A stretch of DNA of 64,000 nucleotides, from positions 1,798,001 through 1,862,000 of the forward strand of contig NC_088935.1 in assembly GCF_033473495.1 (NCBI RefSeq). Reading direction: 5' to 3'. The notes below the pieces were generated by a model. It saw only the letters and a list, made by a program, of their open reading frames with translations, ran no database searches and was not told the DNA's origin. Positions 32,857 to 45,932 of the stretch are shown one piece after another. Made by a program: the position numbers and the translations under genes. Within the stretch, counting starts at the first letter, position 1; each line of letters opens with the position of its first letter. Origin of the DNA: Cercospora beticola. Taxonomy: Eukaryota > Ascomycota > Dothideomycetes > Mycosphaerellales > Mycosphaerellaceae.

Positions 32857-33608
32857 CAGAAGCAGAACAGTCACTGATAGCTGGTATATAACGCATGATG
32901 AGAACGAACACTGAACGCATGGAAAAGCTGGTAACGTCTACCCAGCGTGTCGGGACCGCGTGAGGTCTGTAGAACGTCGTGTCAGTCAGTGTCGTTGGGC
33001 TGTAGCCAATCGGCTCGTTGGTGCGCGTGCTTTGTCTGACCCGCTGCTGCAAGATCGTGTGTAGAGCGATCTCGATGCCGCAGCGAGATTTCCGCAGCGC
33101 GCGGGAGAGGACAATGCGCAGCAGCAGCAACGTGCCCCCAATTCAAAGGCCATCCATCATCGCGGCGGCTGCGCGGTGAGCACGGCCATCGCACGTACGG
33201 ATTTCCAGTCGTAGGAGAACCGGCGGACGAGGGTTGGCGCGGAGAGCTACCCAGAAGCCTGTGACGCTCCTGTGGAGAAGTCGTCCAGACTTCCATCTGC
33301 TGCTCTCGAACCCGCAGCAACGGCCTCCGTCGACTCACGTCGAGAAGCGCCATAGTAGTGCCGTCGACATTGTACACGATGGCCCCGTGAGCATCGATTC
33401 CACCGCCACACCGCAACCCCGCCGCCCCACCGCCATCTTTGCCTCGTCCCACCCCGCCGGCCACGGGCTCGCTGTCAATTAGGCTCGTGAGCAACGCCCA
33501 GCTGCGACACGTCGTGTGCCTTTCCGCGCTCCCACGGGGTCGATCCCAGCACAGCTGCGACGCTCACTCGTGCGTGCTGAGGCCAGCCTCGGGGCAGCGA
33601 GGAGCGCA
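32857..33608. promoter_or_regulatory. Intergenic region upstream of the PAS kinase gene
   Basis: About 750 bp between two plus-strand genes. Open frames in the Pro/Ser-rich-looking GC stretch at 33.2-33.6 kb do not resemble known proteins. The region should contain the HOS4-like terminator and the kinase promoter. Confidence 0.5.
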
Positions 33609-36600
33609 ATGTCGCCGCAGGAGCAGGGCTCGATCAACGACGACAATGGCTTCGGTAACCCTCCCCCTACACCGGCCTTCCGCACCCCTCCCCTCCGCCT
33701 GATGCTGTGACTCGTCCAGGAAGGCAGCCACCGGCTTCCTGCGCACGCATACGCGCGCGCACATGCCACACAAACGTACATGCTGACCGATGGGCAATGC
33801 TTGTAGCAACAACCAACAGCGATCAACCTGCCATCCTCGAACAGCCGCCCAACACGCAGCGACCCACCGCCCTCCACGTCCCCAAGAACCGGGCCACCGT
33901 TTCCAAGAGCAGTTCCACCGCCAGCCTGCACGTCGACAATTCCGAGGCCCTGAAGAGGCTATCAATCGAGGGCACTGTTGCGGATGCCTACGACACGAGG
34001 TGCGTTCTCCCACTTGGAGGTGTCCATAAGATCAGAGAATCGCGGTGGCAGCATGCAAAGTAGCGAGCAAGGTGTTCAGATTGCGGTCGACGAACGAGCT
34101 GGCCCACCGGTCGAGCAAGCCATGTCACACATGAGGATTTTGGCTGACGTTGTGCATGTCACAGGTCACCCATACTCGGTTCGGAGCGCGACACGGGCTT
34201 GAGGAGGATACGGCAGAACCCTCAATCGATCAGTAGAGTTCCTTCGTCGCCCAACTTGGCTCCGCACTCGCCAGTCCTACCAAGTCCTGCTGCCTCCCGA
34301 AAGTCGTCCTTCGCTGCAGACAAGTTTGGACCAACATCACCGACCATAGCTTTCGGCGAAGACCTTACCCGATTTCCCTCGGAGTCACTCCATTCCTTCT
34401 CCTTTGCTCACCAGAGCACTGAATCATTACACAATCGACAGAATGTGCTAAAACGCAGCATTGATTTCATGCGCGAGAAGCTTGCGTGGGCTTCAACGTC
34501 ACCTCGGATAGCGAGTGCACAAGCTCGATTAGCAGGCGACGAGGAGCTTCTCAGCATGATGGAGCTATTGCAGAGAGCGAATGCCATCACTTCGACATCG
34601 CTCAATGCCTCAAATCTTGGCATCGATACTGGGCCACTCACCGGCCCCGCGCATCTGGTCAATGAGAATGTGTTTGAGAAGAGCTTCTTCGCTCCCGAAA
34701 ATGAAACAGAAAGTCCCACGAGCATGACTAGCAGCCCGGTGGCAGTACGGGACGATTCAGCCGTGACAGTTCCGCACCATGAACTGGTCCCCGTAAAAGA
34801 AAGTGAAGAAAGCCCCGAGCAACTCAATCTGCTGCGGACTTCCACAGCAGACGACGAGGACTTCATGCCCAGTCTGCCCTCGCGACGTCCACACAAACCG
34901 TCTCTGAAACGTACGTATACAGATACCGCCGGCTACTCACTGCAACACAAACTGAGCGAGGCCATGGCACGACCATATCGTGCTCCAGAAGCACGTGCGC
35001 CTATTGTCACACAAACACCGATACGATCTAGCACGACAGTCACAGAACGTGCCCCTCATGGGCACAGAAACGCTCCGGCGCAGGCTATATTCACCACCGA
35101 AGCTAAAGCGCCATGGACAATAACTGCAGCAAATGACCTGGCGTGTTTGGTATTTGGCGTTGGGAGAGCAGAAGTCAGAAAATTGGGTATCATGGAGGTC
35201 ATAAAAGAGGATCGTCGAGGCTGGCTGGAAGAAAAGTTGAAGAATCCAGATTCGGGAACAGTCCCGAAGCAAGCAAAGCTTCAAGTCCCTTCACCTGGTA
35301 AGGCCACTCCAAGTAACAGTCTTGCGGCAATGGGTAATGGCATTACAGCCAAACTTCTATCAAAGCCTCCTTCCAGGCAGCAGCCTCGACGGGCCAAGAC
35401 GTCCAACGGGACATCAGCACCCACCAAAGGCAATTATCATCCTGCCAACAAAAGCAGGGGCGTTTTACTCTGCGGCGATGTTGTTCCCATCCAGAAAATG
35501 AATGGCTCCACAGGCAGTGCCTCACTATGGGTCAAGGAGAAAGGCAATAACCTCATTTGGGTTCTGGAGGAAATAGCAGAAGACGTGGCCATGCTCACTG
35601 TGGACGAAATCGGACTTGTCCTCCGTGGAAGCGGCGATTTGGAGGCCATCTTTGGGCTAGACCGAGTGCGAAACGGAATGGACGTGACACGCCTCATACC
35701 GGCTTGGCCGAAGGTGGCTGGCACAAATACCGGCGCCATCGACTACGACGCCATTGCGCGAGTACGGAGGTTCACGGCCCGAACGAGCAACTCGATCAAT
35801 ATTCCTGTGACTATCGATCAACAGCCGAGCGAGAATGTGTTCCGCATTTCTAGTTTCCCTCACATTGCGGGAATAATTGTGGTCAACCCGCAGACGATGC
35901 GAGTGAGCAGCTCGAACACCGTCTTCTCTGCGGCGCTCTTTGGTCACGCCAGCCCAGATGGGCTACCGATCAATGAACTTATTCCTGGCTTCGACAAGAC
36001 CCTTCGTGTAATGACTGACGAGGATCAAATTGCTTTGGTCGACGGGATTGTGATACCAGAACATAGTTTTAGGAGAGCCCGCGCTTTGCTCGCCCTGAGA
36101 GAAGGCTCAGCGGATGCCGCCGCAATTTTCCTACGCCCAAGTGGCCTGCCCGCAAAACACAGAGACGGTGCTGAGATCATGATTGATGTGCAGATGCGGG
36201 TCGTGAAGTCAGACCGGGACCCCATTTACAATGAAACAGTCGTGGAAGACGAAAGCACTCCATCATTCCATGGTAGCGAGGTTGTGTATGCCCTCTGGAT
36301 TACTTACAGTCGACAGCTCCATGCTGTGAATCACGGTACAGGTCCTGTTACGGCGGTTTTGAGTCGGCCCGGCACTCCACCACGCCAGCCAGCGCCAGGC
36401 CTGGGACAACTTGAGGATGAAGTGGCTTCCAGTCCAGCGGCTGGGCAGGACACGAGTCAGAAAGTGGAAACTTCAGCTGCTGTAGCAGTTGACGACAACA
36501 AAAGCGCCACTTTAAACGGGACCGATGCTTCCGAGCCGTATGAACATCCCTCGCCTGACCTTATCGAAGCGGGCGTGAAACTCATATCAAAGAAACGCAT

Positions 36601-37517
36601 CGACGATTTCACCATACTTGAGGAGATGGGCCAGGGTGCATATGGGCAGGTCAAGCTCGCACGTTACAAGAAGCCTGCAGCGAAAAAGATGGTCATCAAA
36701 TATGTTACCAAGCGACGCATTCTCGTCGACACATGGCACAGAGATCGGAGACTTGGGACGGTGCCATTGGAAATCCATGTACTGGACTATCTGCGAAAGG
36801 AAGGGATGCAGCATCCGAACATTGTTGAGATGGCCGACTTCTTCGAGGACGACATCAATTACTATATCGAGATGGTACCTCACGGGCTGCCAGGAATGGA
36901 TCTTTTTGACTACATTGAATTGCGGGTAACGATGGAAGAGAGAGAATGCCGGAAAATCTTCAAGCAAGTCGCCGAGGCCCTGCGCCATTTACATATCAAC
37001 GCCAAGGTGGTGCACCGGGACATCAAGGATGAGAACGTCATCTTGGACGGCGAGGGCAGCGTTAAACTCGTGGACTTTGGCAGTGCCGCTTACATCAAAT
37101 CAGGTCCATTTGATGTCTTTGTTGGCACGATAGGTAAGTGATACCCCTGCAAGTTCGATCGCATTGCATACCACTGACTTAACTTCAGATTACGCGGCTC
37201 CTGAAGTCCTACGTGGTCTGCCGTACAGAGGCAAAGAGCAGGATGTCTGGGCGTTGGGGATTCTCCTGTATACCATCGTGTACAAGGAGAACCCATTCTA
37301 TAGCATCGACGAGATCATGGATCATGACCTGCGAGTGCCGTACGTGATGAGTGAAGACTGCATTGATCTCATTCGCAAAATGCTGGACCGGGACGTGGAG
37401 CGACGAATTGGAATACAAGCTGTTCTAGATCACCCATGGTGTCTGGTTGTGGACGACTCGGACGACGAGGTTGAGAGGGCGAAGTCACCAGCAATCGCTA
37501 CCCCACAGGCGGCATGA
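33609..37517 (+). CDS. PAS-domain serine/threonine kinase (PSK/PASK family)
   Basis: Nutrient-sensing kinase; yeast Psk1/2 steer carbon toward glucan and restrain translation. Exons 33609-33654, 33807-33999, 34165-37133 and 37189-37517 give 1178 residues. The N-terminus is Ser/Pro-rich. A PAS domain at about 390-460 (WTITAANDLACLVFGVGRAE) is followed by a second PAS-like region near 640-690 (ISSFPHIAGIIVVNPQTMRV). The kinase domain spans about 890-1160, with Gly loop EEMGQGAYGQVKLA, catalytic Lys in MVIKYVTK, catalytic loop VHRDIKDEN, DFGSA and, across intron 3, FVGTIDYAAPEVL. All catalytic residues are present. The long basic VTKRRILVDTWHRDRRLGTV insert in the N-lobe is typical of PASK. The first exon (46 nt, GTAACC donor) is the least certain part. 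Confidence 0.9.
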
Positions 37518-38061
37518 TGGACGGCATGACGAAAATGTGGCCCGGAAAAGCAGAACGAGGGTTGATCCTCTATTATTGACATTATTTGATATTTGCATGG
37601 CGACGGTCGTTTCGAGGGACACAACATGATAGATTGATCCGATCATGCGCTCAAGGTGGTGAACGGCTGGATTTACGACGTCCTTTTCTGATAGATACCC
37701 GAGCGGACGGAGGGAACGGCATAAAAGGCAATGCAGATAGAGCCAGATGGTGATTGAGATACATCGTTGTCGTATGTATGGCGGGGGCAGCCGCCGGCAT
37801 GTGTGTACAGAGATACCACAGCACAATAAAAGTGAGAAGAACACAAATTGGTAATGTGAAATCGTCTTGGGTATCATTGGTGACAGCAAGTCAAATTTTG
37901 ATCGAGGCCTGTACTGTGCAAACTGCAGAACGCCTCTGAATAGCTACATGCCCATCCAGCGCCGTTGCAGAGCCCCTTCAGCTCCATGCTTTTTGTAAGC
38001 CCTCGGTTTCTCCGTGGCTGACCGTCTATAGGCAAGTGACTATGCGTGAACCGTGAAACGT
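37518..38061. other. Convergent intergenic region
   Basis: 540 bp between the 3' ends of the PAS kinase gene and the RPS7 gene. AT-rich pieces such as TTATTTGATATTTG fit 3' untranslated regions. No gene seen. Confidence 0.5.
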
Positions 38062-38937
38062 CTAGTACTCAGCTGGGGCCTGTGGGAACTCGAAGTTGAC
38101 ACCCTTGCCGGTCAGACGCTTGTAGACCTCAGAGTAGGTGTCGAGACGGTAGTCAACACCACCACGCTCCTTCTCGTCGAGGATGACCTTGAGGACCTTG
38201 GAGCCGTCCTCCTTGGTGCGCAGACGCTTTCCGACAATCTCGACAGGGTAGACAAGGTCGGCAAGGATGGCGTCGTGCACAGCAGTCAGAGTACGCGAAC
38301 GTGGGCGCTTCTGGGTCTGGCTGGTGCGGCTGCGGTTGCTGCGCTTTGGGCGAGGCAAGATGCGGCGCGAGGCAACGATGAGGACGTGGCGGTCGGAGAA
38401 TTTCTTCTCGAGCTCACGGGTGAGGCTGTGATATGTCAGATACTGCAACATGTAGTCAAGTGAAGTGGACTTACCGCTGCTGGGAGCGGTGCCATCCCTG
38501 GAGGAGAGGGACTGGGACGAAGATAACGATGGCCTTGCGTCCGTGGCCAACCTCGATCTGTAAGAATCCTGGTGTCAGCGCGAAAGCTGCCCAGTGCCCA
38601 CCGCCTCTTCGTTGTTGGATCGAGGATATATGTCTTCCTCTTCCATGTCCATTGCATATCCATCTCTTTTGCACGCGTTGTTTCGTGCTCTTTTCGTCCT
38701 TTGCTCAGCTTACCTCGCGGGCAGAGACAAACTGCAGAGGGCGAAGAGCAGCCTTCATGTCGGGGATGTTGCTCTCGAGCTCGTACAGCGCCGTAGCGAT
38801 CTGCTGCTCGGTCTCATTGGGCTTTTGCCTCGATGGGCTGTTGGGCGCGATCTGTGTGAAAGCGCATGTCAGCAGGCGGCGGAGAACATATGCGTTATCG
38901 TGGCGCGACTGACCTTGTTCAAGGCTTGCTGAGACAT
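38062..38937 (-). CDS. RPS7: 40S ribosomal protein eS7
   Basis: Small-subunit ribosomal protein. Exons 38937-38914, 38851-38714, 38557-38475 and 38425-38062 give 202 residues, normal length. The first exon encodes only MSQQALNK; early introns are common in fungal ribosomal protein genes. Recognisable blocks: [31 protein letters not shown], then [57 protein letters not shown] and a C-terminus ending in [10 protein letters not shown]. Introns: GTCAGT..ACAG, GTAAGC..ACAG, GTAAGT..ACAG. It is divergent from the sterol acyltransferase gene with 379 bp between starts. Confidence 0.97.
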
Positions 38938-39316
38938 GTTGGGCGAGCTGCGATGGTCGATGGGCGATGCAGAGGGCTGTCCGTCAACTTTGTGCTGCAA
39001 CAACGATAGCAAATACTCCAAAGTGCGCCGGATCGGCATGACTGAGTGCCGACTAGCGGGGCTTGGCGGGAGTGCACCTCCGATGTGCAGTTCGGCCACA
39101 CGTCATTCGCTCTTGCCTCGCGTGTTTTTGTTTGGCGTAGAAACGACGTCTCGCGGTGCAGCGCCTGGCAGCTGATCTGGGCTCCATCACGAGCAAAACT
39201 TGACTGCTCAGCATCATGCCTTGAATTGCTGCTTTTACGTCGCCTACCGCGCCTCTTTCTCTGCGCTGTGCGACCACAAATTCTCAAAACCACTGATCTC
39301 CTTCCGACCCGCCGTC
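38938..39316. promoter_or_regulatory. Divergent promoter: RPS7 / sterol O-acyltransferase
   Basis: 379 bp separate the two starts, so promoters overlap or share sequence. A ribosomal-protein promoter is expected to be strong; I could not assign individual sites. Confidence 0.55.
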
Positions 39317-41324
39317 ATGTCCACCGATGAAGCGAACGGACAGGCAAATGGCTACCGCGACACGCAGCTACACCAGCCTCGAGCCCGCAAGACACTCGAC
39401 CCACGCTTCGCCCGCGACTTCAGCGACGAGGTCGCCTCTGATCGATTGACGCCAGGCTCGGGAAACATCAGCGGACCAGGGACACCAGCTCCGCCAGACG
39501 ATGCTCCACCGTCTGTGAAAGCCACTTCTGCAGCCCGCAAACATGTTCGCCGCAAGACGAGGCAGCAGCGCCTGTTCCCTTCCATCGAATACGAAGAGCG
39601 CGTGTCACACTTCGACCCCAAGTCGAGCTATAGCAACTTCAGGGGCTTCTTCGTACTTTTTTGGATCGGACTGGCTATCATGATCTTGACCTCTATGCTT
39701 CGGAATCTGAAGGAGACGGGAAGGCTACTCAACTTCAAACAATGGCCCTTGTTTACGAAGGACCTGTTTGAATTAGCCTTGAGTGATGCCTTCATGGCGG
39801 CCAGCACAGCACTGGCCCTCCCACTCAACCTGCTATTCATGAGAAGCCATGGCCTATTAAGGTGGAATCGAGGAGGCATCGTGATTCAGAGCGTGCTTCA
39901 GGTGATATGGTTGTGTTTCTGGGTGGGCTGGCCATTCCTTCGAGACTGGTCATGGACAGCACAAGTGTACTTCCTTCTGCACACGCTGGCATTGTTCATG
40001 AAGGGCCATTCCTATGCTTTCTACAATGGACATTTGGCTACTACGTTGCAGCGCCTGCAAGAATTGGACCAGCCCATCAGCCCGCAAACACCCACAGCAG
40101 CTGCCGTCCGGTACCCTCACGCTTACACTGGATCGGCGCCCAGCGAACAGGATGATGGAAACGCAAAGCACGAGCACAATTCCTCCATCATGCAGCTCCG
40201 AGAAGACCTCGCAACTGAACTCACATCGCCTCTGGGGAACGTTTCGTACCCGCAAAACCTCACCCTTCGGAATTTTGCATTTTACCTTATGTGTCCAACT
40301 CTCTGCTATGAATTGGAGTAAGTTCCACTGCTGAATTCTTTCTTGTTGTCGGTGGTAGCAGAATGAGGCTATCGGACGGGTCGCTTCACCATGTCATTAT
40401 GAGATCGAAGAACTTTGTCCAGGACACATGCTTACCTTCTGTCTGTCCTCTAGATACCCACGAACTCCGTCTCGATCGTACATGGAACTCTTCTATAAGA
40501 CCCTGGCGGTTTTCGGGTGCATTTTCCTCATCACCGTCACTACCGAGGAATTCATTCTGCCAGTGCTGCATGAGTCGGCCATTCGTTTACAAGTAACACA
40601 AAATTGGATCGACAGCTCGTTGATCTTTGCAGAGACCGTTAGCAGTCTGCTGTTCCCGTTCATGATCATCTTTTTACTGGTAGATAACGCATCGCATGAA
40701 CTTTGGTCGTGGTTACTGATTTTCTCAAAGGTTTTCCTCGTCATTTTCGAGTACGTGCTGGGTGCTTTCGCGGAACTCACGCGTTTCGGCGACAGGCAGT
40801 TTTACTCCGACTGGTAAGCAATCGCATCACATGAAATTTGGTCGTGGTCACTGACGATTACAAAGGTGGAATTCAACCAGCTGGTTAGAATTCAGCAGGG
40901 AGTGGAACAAACCCGTACACCATTTCTTCCACCGCCACGTGTATCTTGCGAGTCGTGGTGTGAACCTGTCGAGGCCCGTGGCAACAGTTATAACGTTCCT
41001 GATCAGTGCCCTTGCACATGAGCTGAGTAAGTGTGGGCACTTCCACTATTTTTGAGCTCGTTCTGACCAGTGGGCTCTCACAGTTATGGGGTCTATCACG
41101 AGGAAAGCTCGGGGTTACTCTTTCTTCCTCATGATGCTGCAAATTCCACTTACGGCGGCCCAGCAGATACCCTGGGTGAAAAAACGCGAACTCCTCAACA
41201 ATATCATGTTTTGGATTAGCATGATCCTGGGTCTGAGCTTGGTCAGTATCCATCTACTGAAGAACCTTCGAAACAAGACTTTGCTAATTTGTCACAGCTA
41301 TGTGCTCTCTATGTACTTGTCTAG
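39317..41324 (+). CDS. Sterol O-acyltransferase (MBOAT family, ARE-like)
   Basis: ER enzyme that esterifies sterols with fatty acyl-CoA for lipid droplets. Exons 39317-40317, 40454-40813, 40866-41026, 41084-41241 and 41298-41324 give 568 residues. The cytosolic N-terminus is polar; membrane helices then begin (FFVLFWIGLAIMILTSML). Family motifs: the FYSDWWNSTSW block (about 451, the FYxDWWN acyl-CoA motif, joined across intron 2), REWNKPVHHFFHRHVY, and SALAHELIMG holding the catalytic His, joined across intron 3. The last exon encodes only nine codons including the stop (LCALYVLV). DGAT1 is the nearest alternative; the DWWNSTSW form favours sterol acyltransferase. Confidence 0.9.
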
Positions 41325-41617
41325 ACAGCACGTCGAATCAATTCGAAATTTGCTGTTCACCCCTAGATTCGTGCTCTCATGGCTTGACTTCCTGGTGACT
41401 GACGTAAAACGTTGCACGCACGAATGCAGCCATTCTGGCAGCTCTAGCTGACTCTAGCTTAACCCGAACACGTAAGCAAGACCGGCTTGGCCGTCTCCGC
41501 AACTTTTTCCTCCGTGGATTGACACTTTCTTATTGATGAAAAGTACCAAATGCATGCTTGCATAATATATGTACCGGCCACCCACACAGCTCCGTATTGA
41601 CATTGTGAAATACCAAC

Positions 41618-42797
41618 ATGACTGCACCATCAAAGGAAGATATTGTACCACTTTGGTTAGACTGCGACACAGGGCACGATGATGCTTTGGCCATTCTGTT
41701 GTCCGCACAGCATCCTTCCATAAACCTCCTGGGCATCAGCACAATCCATGGGAATGCCTCTCTCAATAACACCACATACAACACCCGGGCTATCTTGAAG
41801 GCTATTGGCCGCGAGGATGTTCCCGTTTACATCGGTGCCTCGAAGCCATTCTGCCGCACTCCTGCTGCTGCAGCCGACATCCACGGAGAATCCGGACTCG
41901 ATGGAACGACATGTCTACCTGTGCCGACAGTGCCTGCGAGGACAGATCTGACAGCAGTGGATGCCATGTATCAAGCTCTAATCGCTCAGCCTGCCGGAAC
42001 CGCATACGTTGTCGCAACGGGTGCTTGCACGAACATCGCTTTACTTTTTGCTGTATATCCTGATCTCGCAGAACATATCGCTGGTCTATCCATCATGGGT
42101 GGGGCGATTGGTGGTGGCTTCAGCGATGCACCAATGGGTATAGTGCATGGTAAGGAAGATAGACCTGGGAATTGGACACCTTTTGCAGAGTTTAACATCT
42201 ATATTGATCCGGTGTGTAATCCTCGTCCCTTCCGCTAGTAATAGCACTCTCGATCTTGTTGCTAAATCGTCCATTTCTCAGGAGTCGGCTAGCTCCATCT
42301 TCTCCAACGAGATCCTGTCGAAGAAGACTACATTAATCCCTCTCGATCTCACACATCAGTTCCTCGCCACGGAGGATGTGCAGCAGGGTATGCTGCACGG
42401 CTTCAATAAGACACAAGCTGCAGCCGGCAACCAAGTCTCGTTACCTCGAAAACTGTTTTACGAGATTCTAACATTCTTTGCCAAAACATACGCAGAGGTA
42501 TTCGGGTTGACGCAAGGACCTCCAGCACATGACCCGTTGGCCGTTGCGGCCATTATTTTCAATGACTTATTCCATGACAATGATGGCGAGCGATACGCAA
42601 TCGAAGTCATTACAGAAGGTCTGCATGGATCGTCCGTTGAGATACGGTCGAGCGAGTCTCAATGCGGGCGGACGATTGCTACATTGTTGCCGAAGGGCAC
42701 CGCAGGTGTCAGGATTCCTCGATCGCTCGAAAAGGAACAATTGTGGCGATTATTAGAAGGGTGTCTAACGCGGATTGGGGCGAAGGGATTGAATTGA
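41618..42797 (+). CDS. Inosine-uridine preferring nucleoside hydrolase
   Basis: Hydrolyses ribonucleosides to base and ribose, in purine/pyrimidine salvage. Exons 41618-42211 and 42282-42797 (intron GTGTGT..TCAG, 70 nt) give 369 residues. The calcium-binding N-terminal motif is LWLDCDTGHDDALAILL, followed by LGISTIHGNASLNNTTYNT. VVATGACTNIALLF and GLSIMGGAIGGGF are the conserved middle strands, FAEFNIYIDP reaches the intron, and HDPLAVAAIIF supplies the late Asp/His of the site. The DTGHDD form is usual in fungal members. Only 293 bp separate it from the acyltransferase gene upstream. Confidence 0.93.
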
Positions 42798-43142
42798 GGA
42801 TATTCACTTCAGCCTGCATAACATGACCGGGTAGAGCTATAGCCAACCCAGACACGCTTGACGTGGACAGCGGGATGGAAACCTGTGGTGAAGTTCGCTC
42901 GGTATCATTTTTATCAACCCAGACCCAAGCGATGCCTTGCATGCAATCAAGTCATGCAACACAGCCAGACAACCTATAAATCTAGCTGATCCCACAACAT
43001 TGCCCTCGATCGAAAGGTCATTAGCACAGCAGAGTCGCGAAGCGGCCTGCCCCTAGATTTCTGCCTTGGAGAGTGCTGTGAGCTGTCCCATCTTTCCATT
43101 CGTCAAAATCTATTCCATCGTAAAGCGCCAAAAATCCGCACT
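42798..43142. other. Convergent intergenic region
   Basis: 345 bp between the stop codons of the nucleoside hydrolase and the PP2A scaffold gene. No gene seen; probably both terminators. Confidence 0.5.
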
Positions 43143-45299
43143 TTAGGTTTCCATAGCATTTTCCGTGTCCGTCCACGCCTTGCTTGCCGTCGTCGCGAAA
43201 TACCGCACATCAACATCATCATCCTGCATCAGCTTCTCGAGAGGTGGCATGACCTCGTCTCTGATCAGCTGCTGTCCTCGCTGAGAGCCGGGGAAGGTTG
43301 TCTCCCCTTGCTTCTCTAACTCGACAATGGTGGCAGTTGGAGAGTCAGGCAGACGTTTGAGAACATCAATGAGGACGGCATATGATTTGGCGACGTTGAA
43401 TCGGATGTTGGGGATCGGATCGTTGACGAGAGCTTGCAGAATAGGCAATACTGACTCGGCCACGACCGGGAGAGATAGCGCGGGTGCCAAGATCTGAGTG
43501 CAGGGTTAGTCCAAGTACAGCGGCTGCAAAGAGATATTCTCAACTTACAGAGACAGCAAAGCAAGTCGTCATGCGATAGAGGTAGTTAGGATGCTCCGCC
43601 ATCGCGGCGACCTTGGGCACGATAGCCTCGCTGGCCCATTCGACGCCAAAGACTTCAGTCAGTTTCTTGAGGTTTTGCGTGCTGGCTTCTCGAATGCTGA
43701 AAACGGTGTCTCCCAGCCAGGACATGCACAAACTGCTCAGCTTCTCATCAAAGAACTTGACGCCCAATTGAGAGGCCAGAAGGGGCACGTATTGGATGAT
43801 AGCCAGTCGCACCCGCCACTGCTTGTCCTCAGCCAATTGTACGATGGCTGGCAGCAGGGATTGCGACAGGAGCTCAATGCCAATAACATTGTTGACCTGC
43901 TCCAATTTTGAGATGATGTTGAGTCGGACATCCGGGAAGTCATCCTTCAGCATCTGCAGAAGCATCGGTAGGAGGTGCTCTGTAGTCTCTTGCTTGCCCA
44001 GGATCGGCGCCAGGCCACTAATCTGGTTGCCGAATGCTGCGCGAACGTGTTGTGAAGAGTCGGAGACCAGATCCTCGATGGCCGGCATGATGTCCCGCAA
44101 GAGTGCCTGGCGATCCACGAGCTGACAGAAACCTACAGATGTACATCAGTCTTTCGTCCACGAAGCAGCGCGTACACACACTTACCTGGTATTTGACCGG
44201 CTATTGCACTCCTCACTTCAGCCTCGTTGTCTTTGAGCAGTCTGACGAATGCTGGGACGAGATCTCTGGCGATCACCTCATCATCGACTGCCTTCGCTAC
44301 CTTCTCGAACCGGTCGGCGACCATGTAGCGCACTCTCCAACTCTTGTCTTCAAACAAACTGCGCAATGCGGTGAGAAGGACTCCATGACTGCTCTGCTGC
44401 TCCTTAGGCACGGCCTCCGCAATCGCAATGAGTACGTCCACGGTGAGCAGTCGCACGCTATCTTGGTCGTCTCCTGCCAAATGCTGGAAGAGAGGAATCA
44501 TGTCCTCAATCACAACGGCTGCCGGCATGCTCTTGACGAACTTGGCGAGGTTGTTCGCCGCCTGTCTTCGGACCATGGGGGTGTCGTCGTGCACGAGCTG
44601 AGAGAACTGCTGCCGGAGGCCTTCTTGCGACGCAGGTGTAGCATGTTGGTAAGGAGTGTTGTAAAGACCCGTCGCTGAAATCTTTGACGTGAACCAGTCG
44701 GCTTTCGAGAGGCGGATGGTAAGGGGTATGAAGTACTGCTCAACTTGTTGCTGGGACAAGTGCTCGCAGATCTTGTTAAGTGATTCGACGGCCTGCATTG
44801 GCAAATCAGCTTCACGTCTCGTACATGCCTGCTTGCAATTTCTCACCTTGTCTCGCACGAGTGGCTCCTCGATCGTGGCCAAATTCTCGAGCGGTGAAAG
44901 GAGCACGTGCCCATGCTCTGGCCCTCCAACATACTCAACGAAATTGCCCAGCTCGTCTCCCAGGGCAGTCAAGACCTCGTCTTCATCTTCCACAGACTCT
45001 GGTGCCATCGTTAGTACCCTTGTATGCACGGTGTAGGCTCGTGGGGGAGTAGTTGGGCGTACCATCCAGGAATGGGATCAACTCGTCCCTTGTACGCTCC
45101 GGGCCCAGAGCCAGTGCGATGGTGGACAGCCTCCGAATGGCGTTCAAGCGCAACAAGACATCGTCGTGCTGTTCTCAGCCTTGATCAGCACAGATGCCCT
45201 ATGTGCGAGGGTCGGGTAGATGTCCTTGTCTCATACCTTGAGCTCATCAATGAGCACGGCGATCGGGTACAGCTCATCCTGCGCGCTCTGCTCCTCCAT
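43143..45299 (-). CDS. TPD3: PP2A scaffold (A) subunit, HEAT-repeat protein
   Basis: Scaffold that holds the catalytic and regulatory subunits of protein phosphatase 2A. Exons 45299-45237, 45168-45063, 44998-44847, 44792-44186, 44132-43549 and 43493-43143 give 620 residues, slightly longer than the 590 usual for the family. HEAT repeats run end to end: [121 protein letters not shown]. Every intron-exon joint restores a repeat. Acceptors follow CTAAC-type branch sites. It is divergent from the PheRS beta gene. Confidence 0.96.
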
Positions 45300-45932
45300 A
45301 ATCGGTCTCTAAGTCTGCAGGATCGTGGGGTGGTAAGGAACGGATGGCCGGGCGTGTGGCCTTTACATGCAGCAGCGGGCTACGGATTGTTGTTGTAGGC
45401 GCGCAAGGTCGAATCGAGGCGGGGCTGGATCGGTGGATATGAGGCGGCGATCTCAACAGAGCTTCGCGCTGTGGTCCGTCAGCTCACCGTCGCTGCGTCG
45501 GTGGAGCTCCTGCAACGTAGTGGTCGCGAGCAGAGCAGGGCAATGCGGCGGAGGGGAGGGCGTAGGTGAAGACAAGGTTTTGGCGAACACGTCCATGCAG
45601 GAACACGGCCAGCCGCGCGGGAGAAAGGGCGACTGGAGGGCCGGCGAGGGCGGACAGACACGTACGTACCAAATGCTATGCGAGGGCGGTCGGTCGCGTG
45701 TGGTGGTCGGCGGTGGTGGTGGGAGGGGTGGAAATGGCGCGCAGTGTTGTTCGAATGATGTAGCCCGTTTCATCGCAAAGCTGCTGTGATGTGGCTGAAT
45801 CGAAATGTGGCGCTCCAAATTTAATGCCAAAGAGTCACCTCACTACCGCACTGCGAGCCTGATCCCACTCACATCCACTCGCCTGCTGCAGCTCATCGCA
45901 ATCCGGCCAGACGGCCCTTGAGAAGCAGCACA
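45300..45932. promoter_or_regulatory. Divergent promoter: PP2A-A / PheRS beta
   Basis: 633 bp, strongly purine/pyrimidine skewed in the middle (GGTGGTGG runs near 45.7 kb). It must hold both promoters. Frames inside are short and low-complexity. Confidence 0.5.
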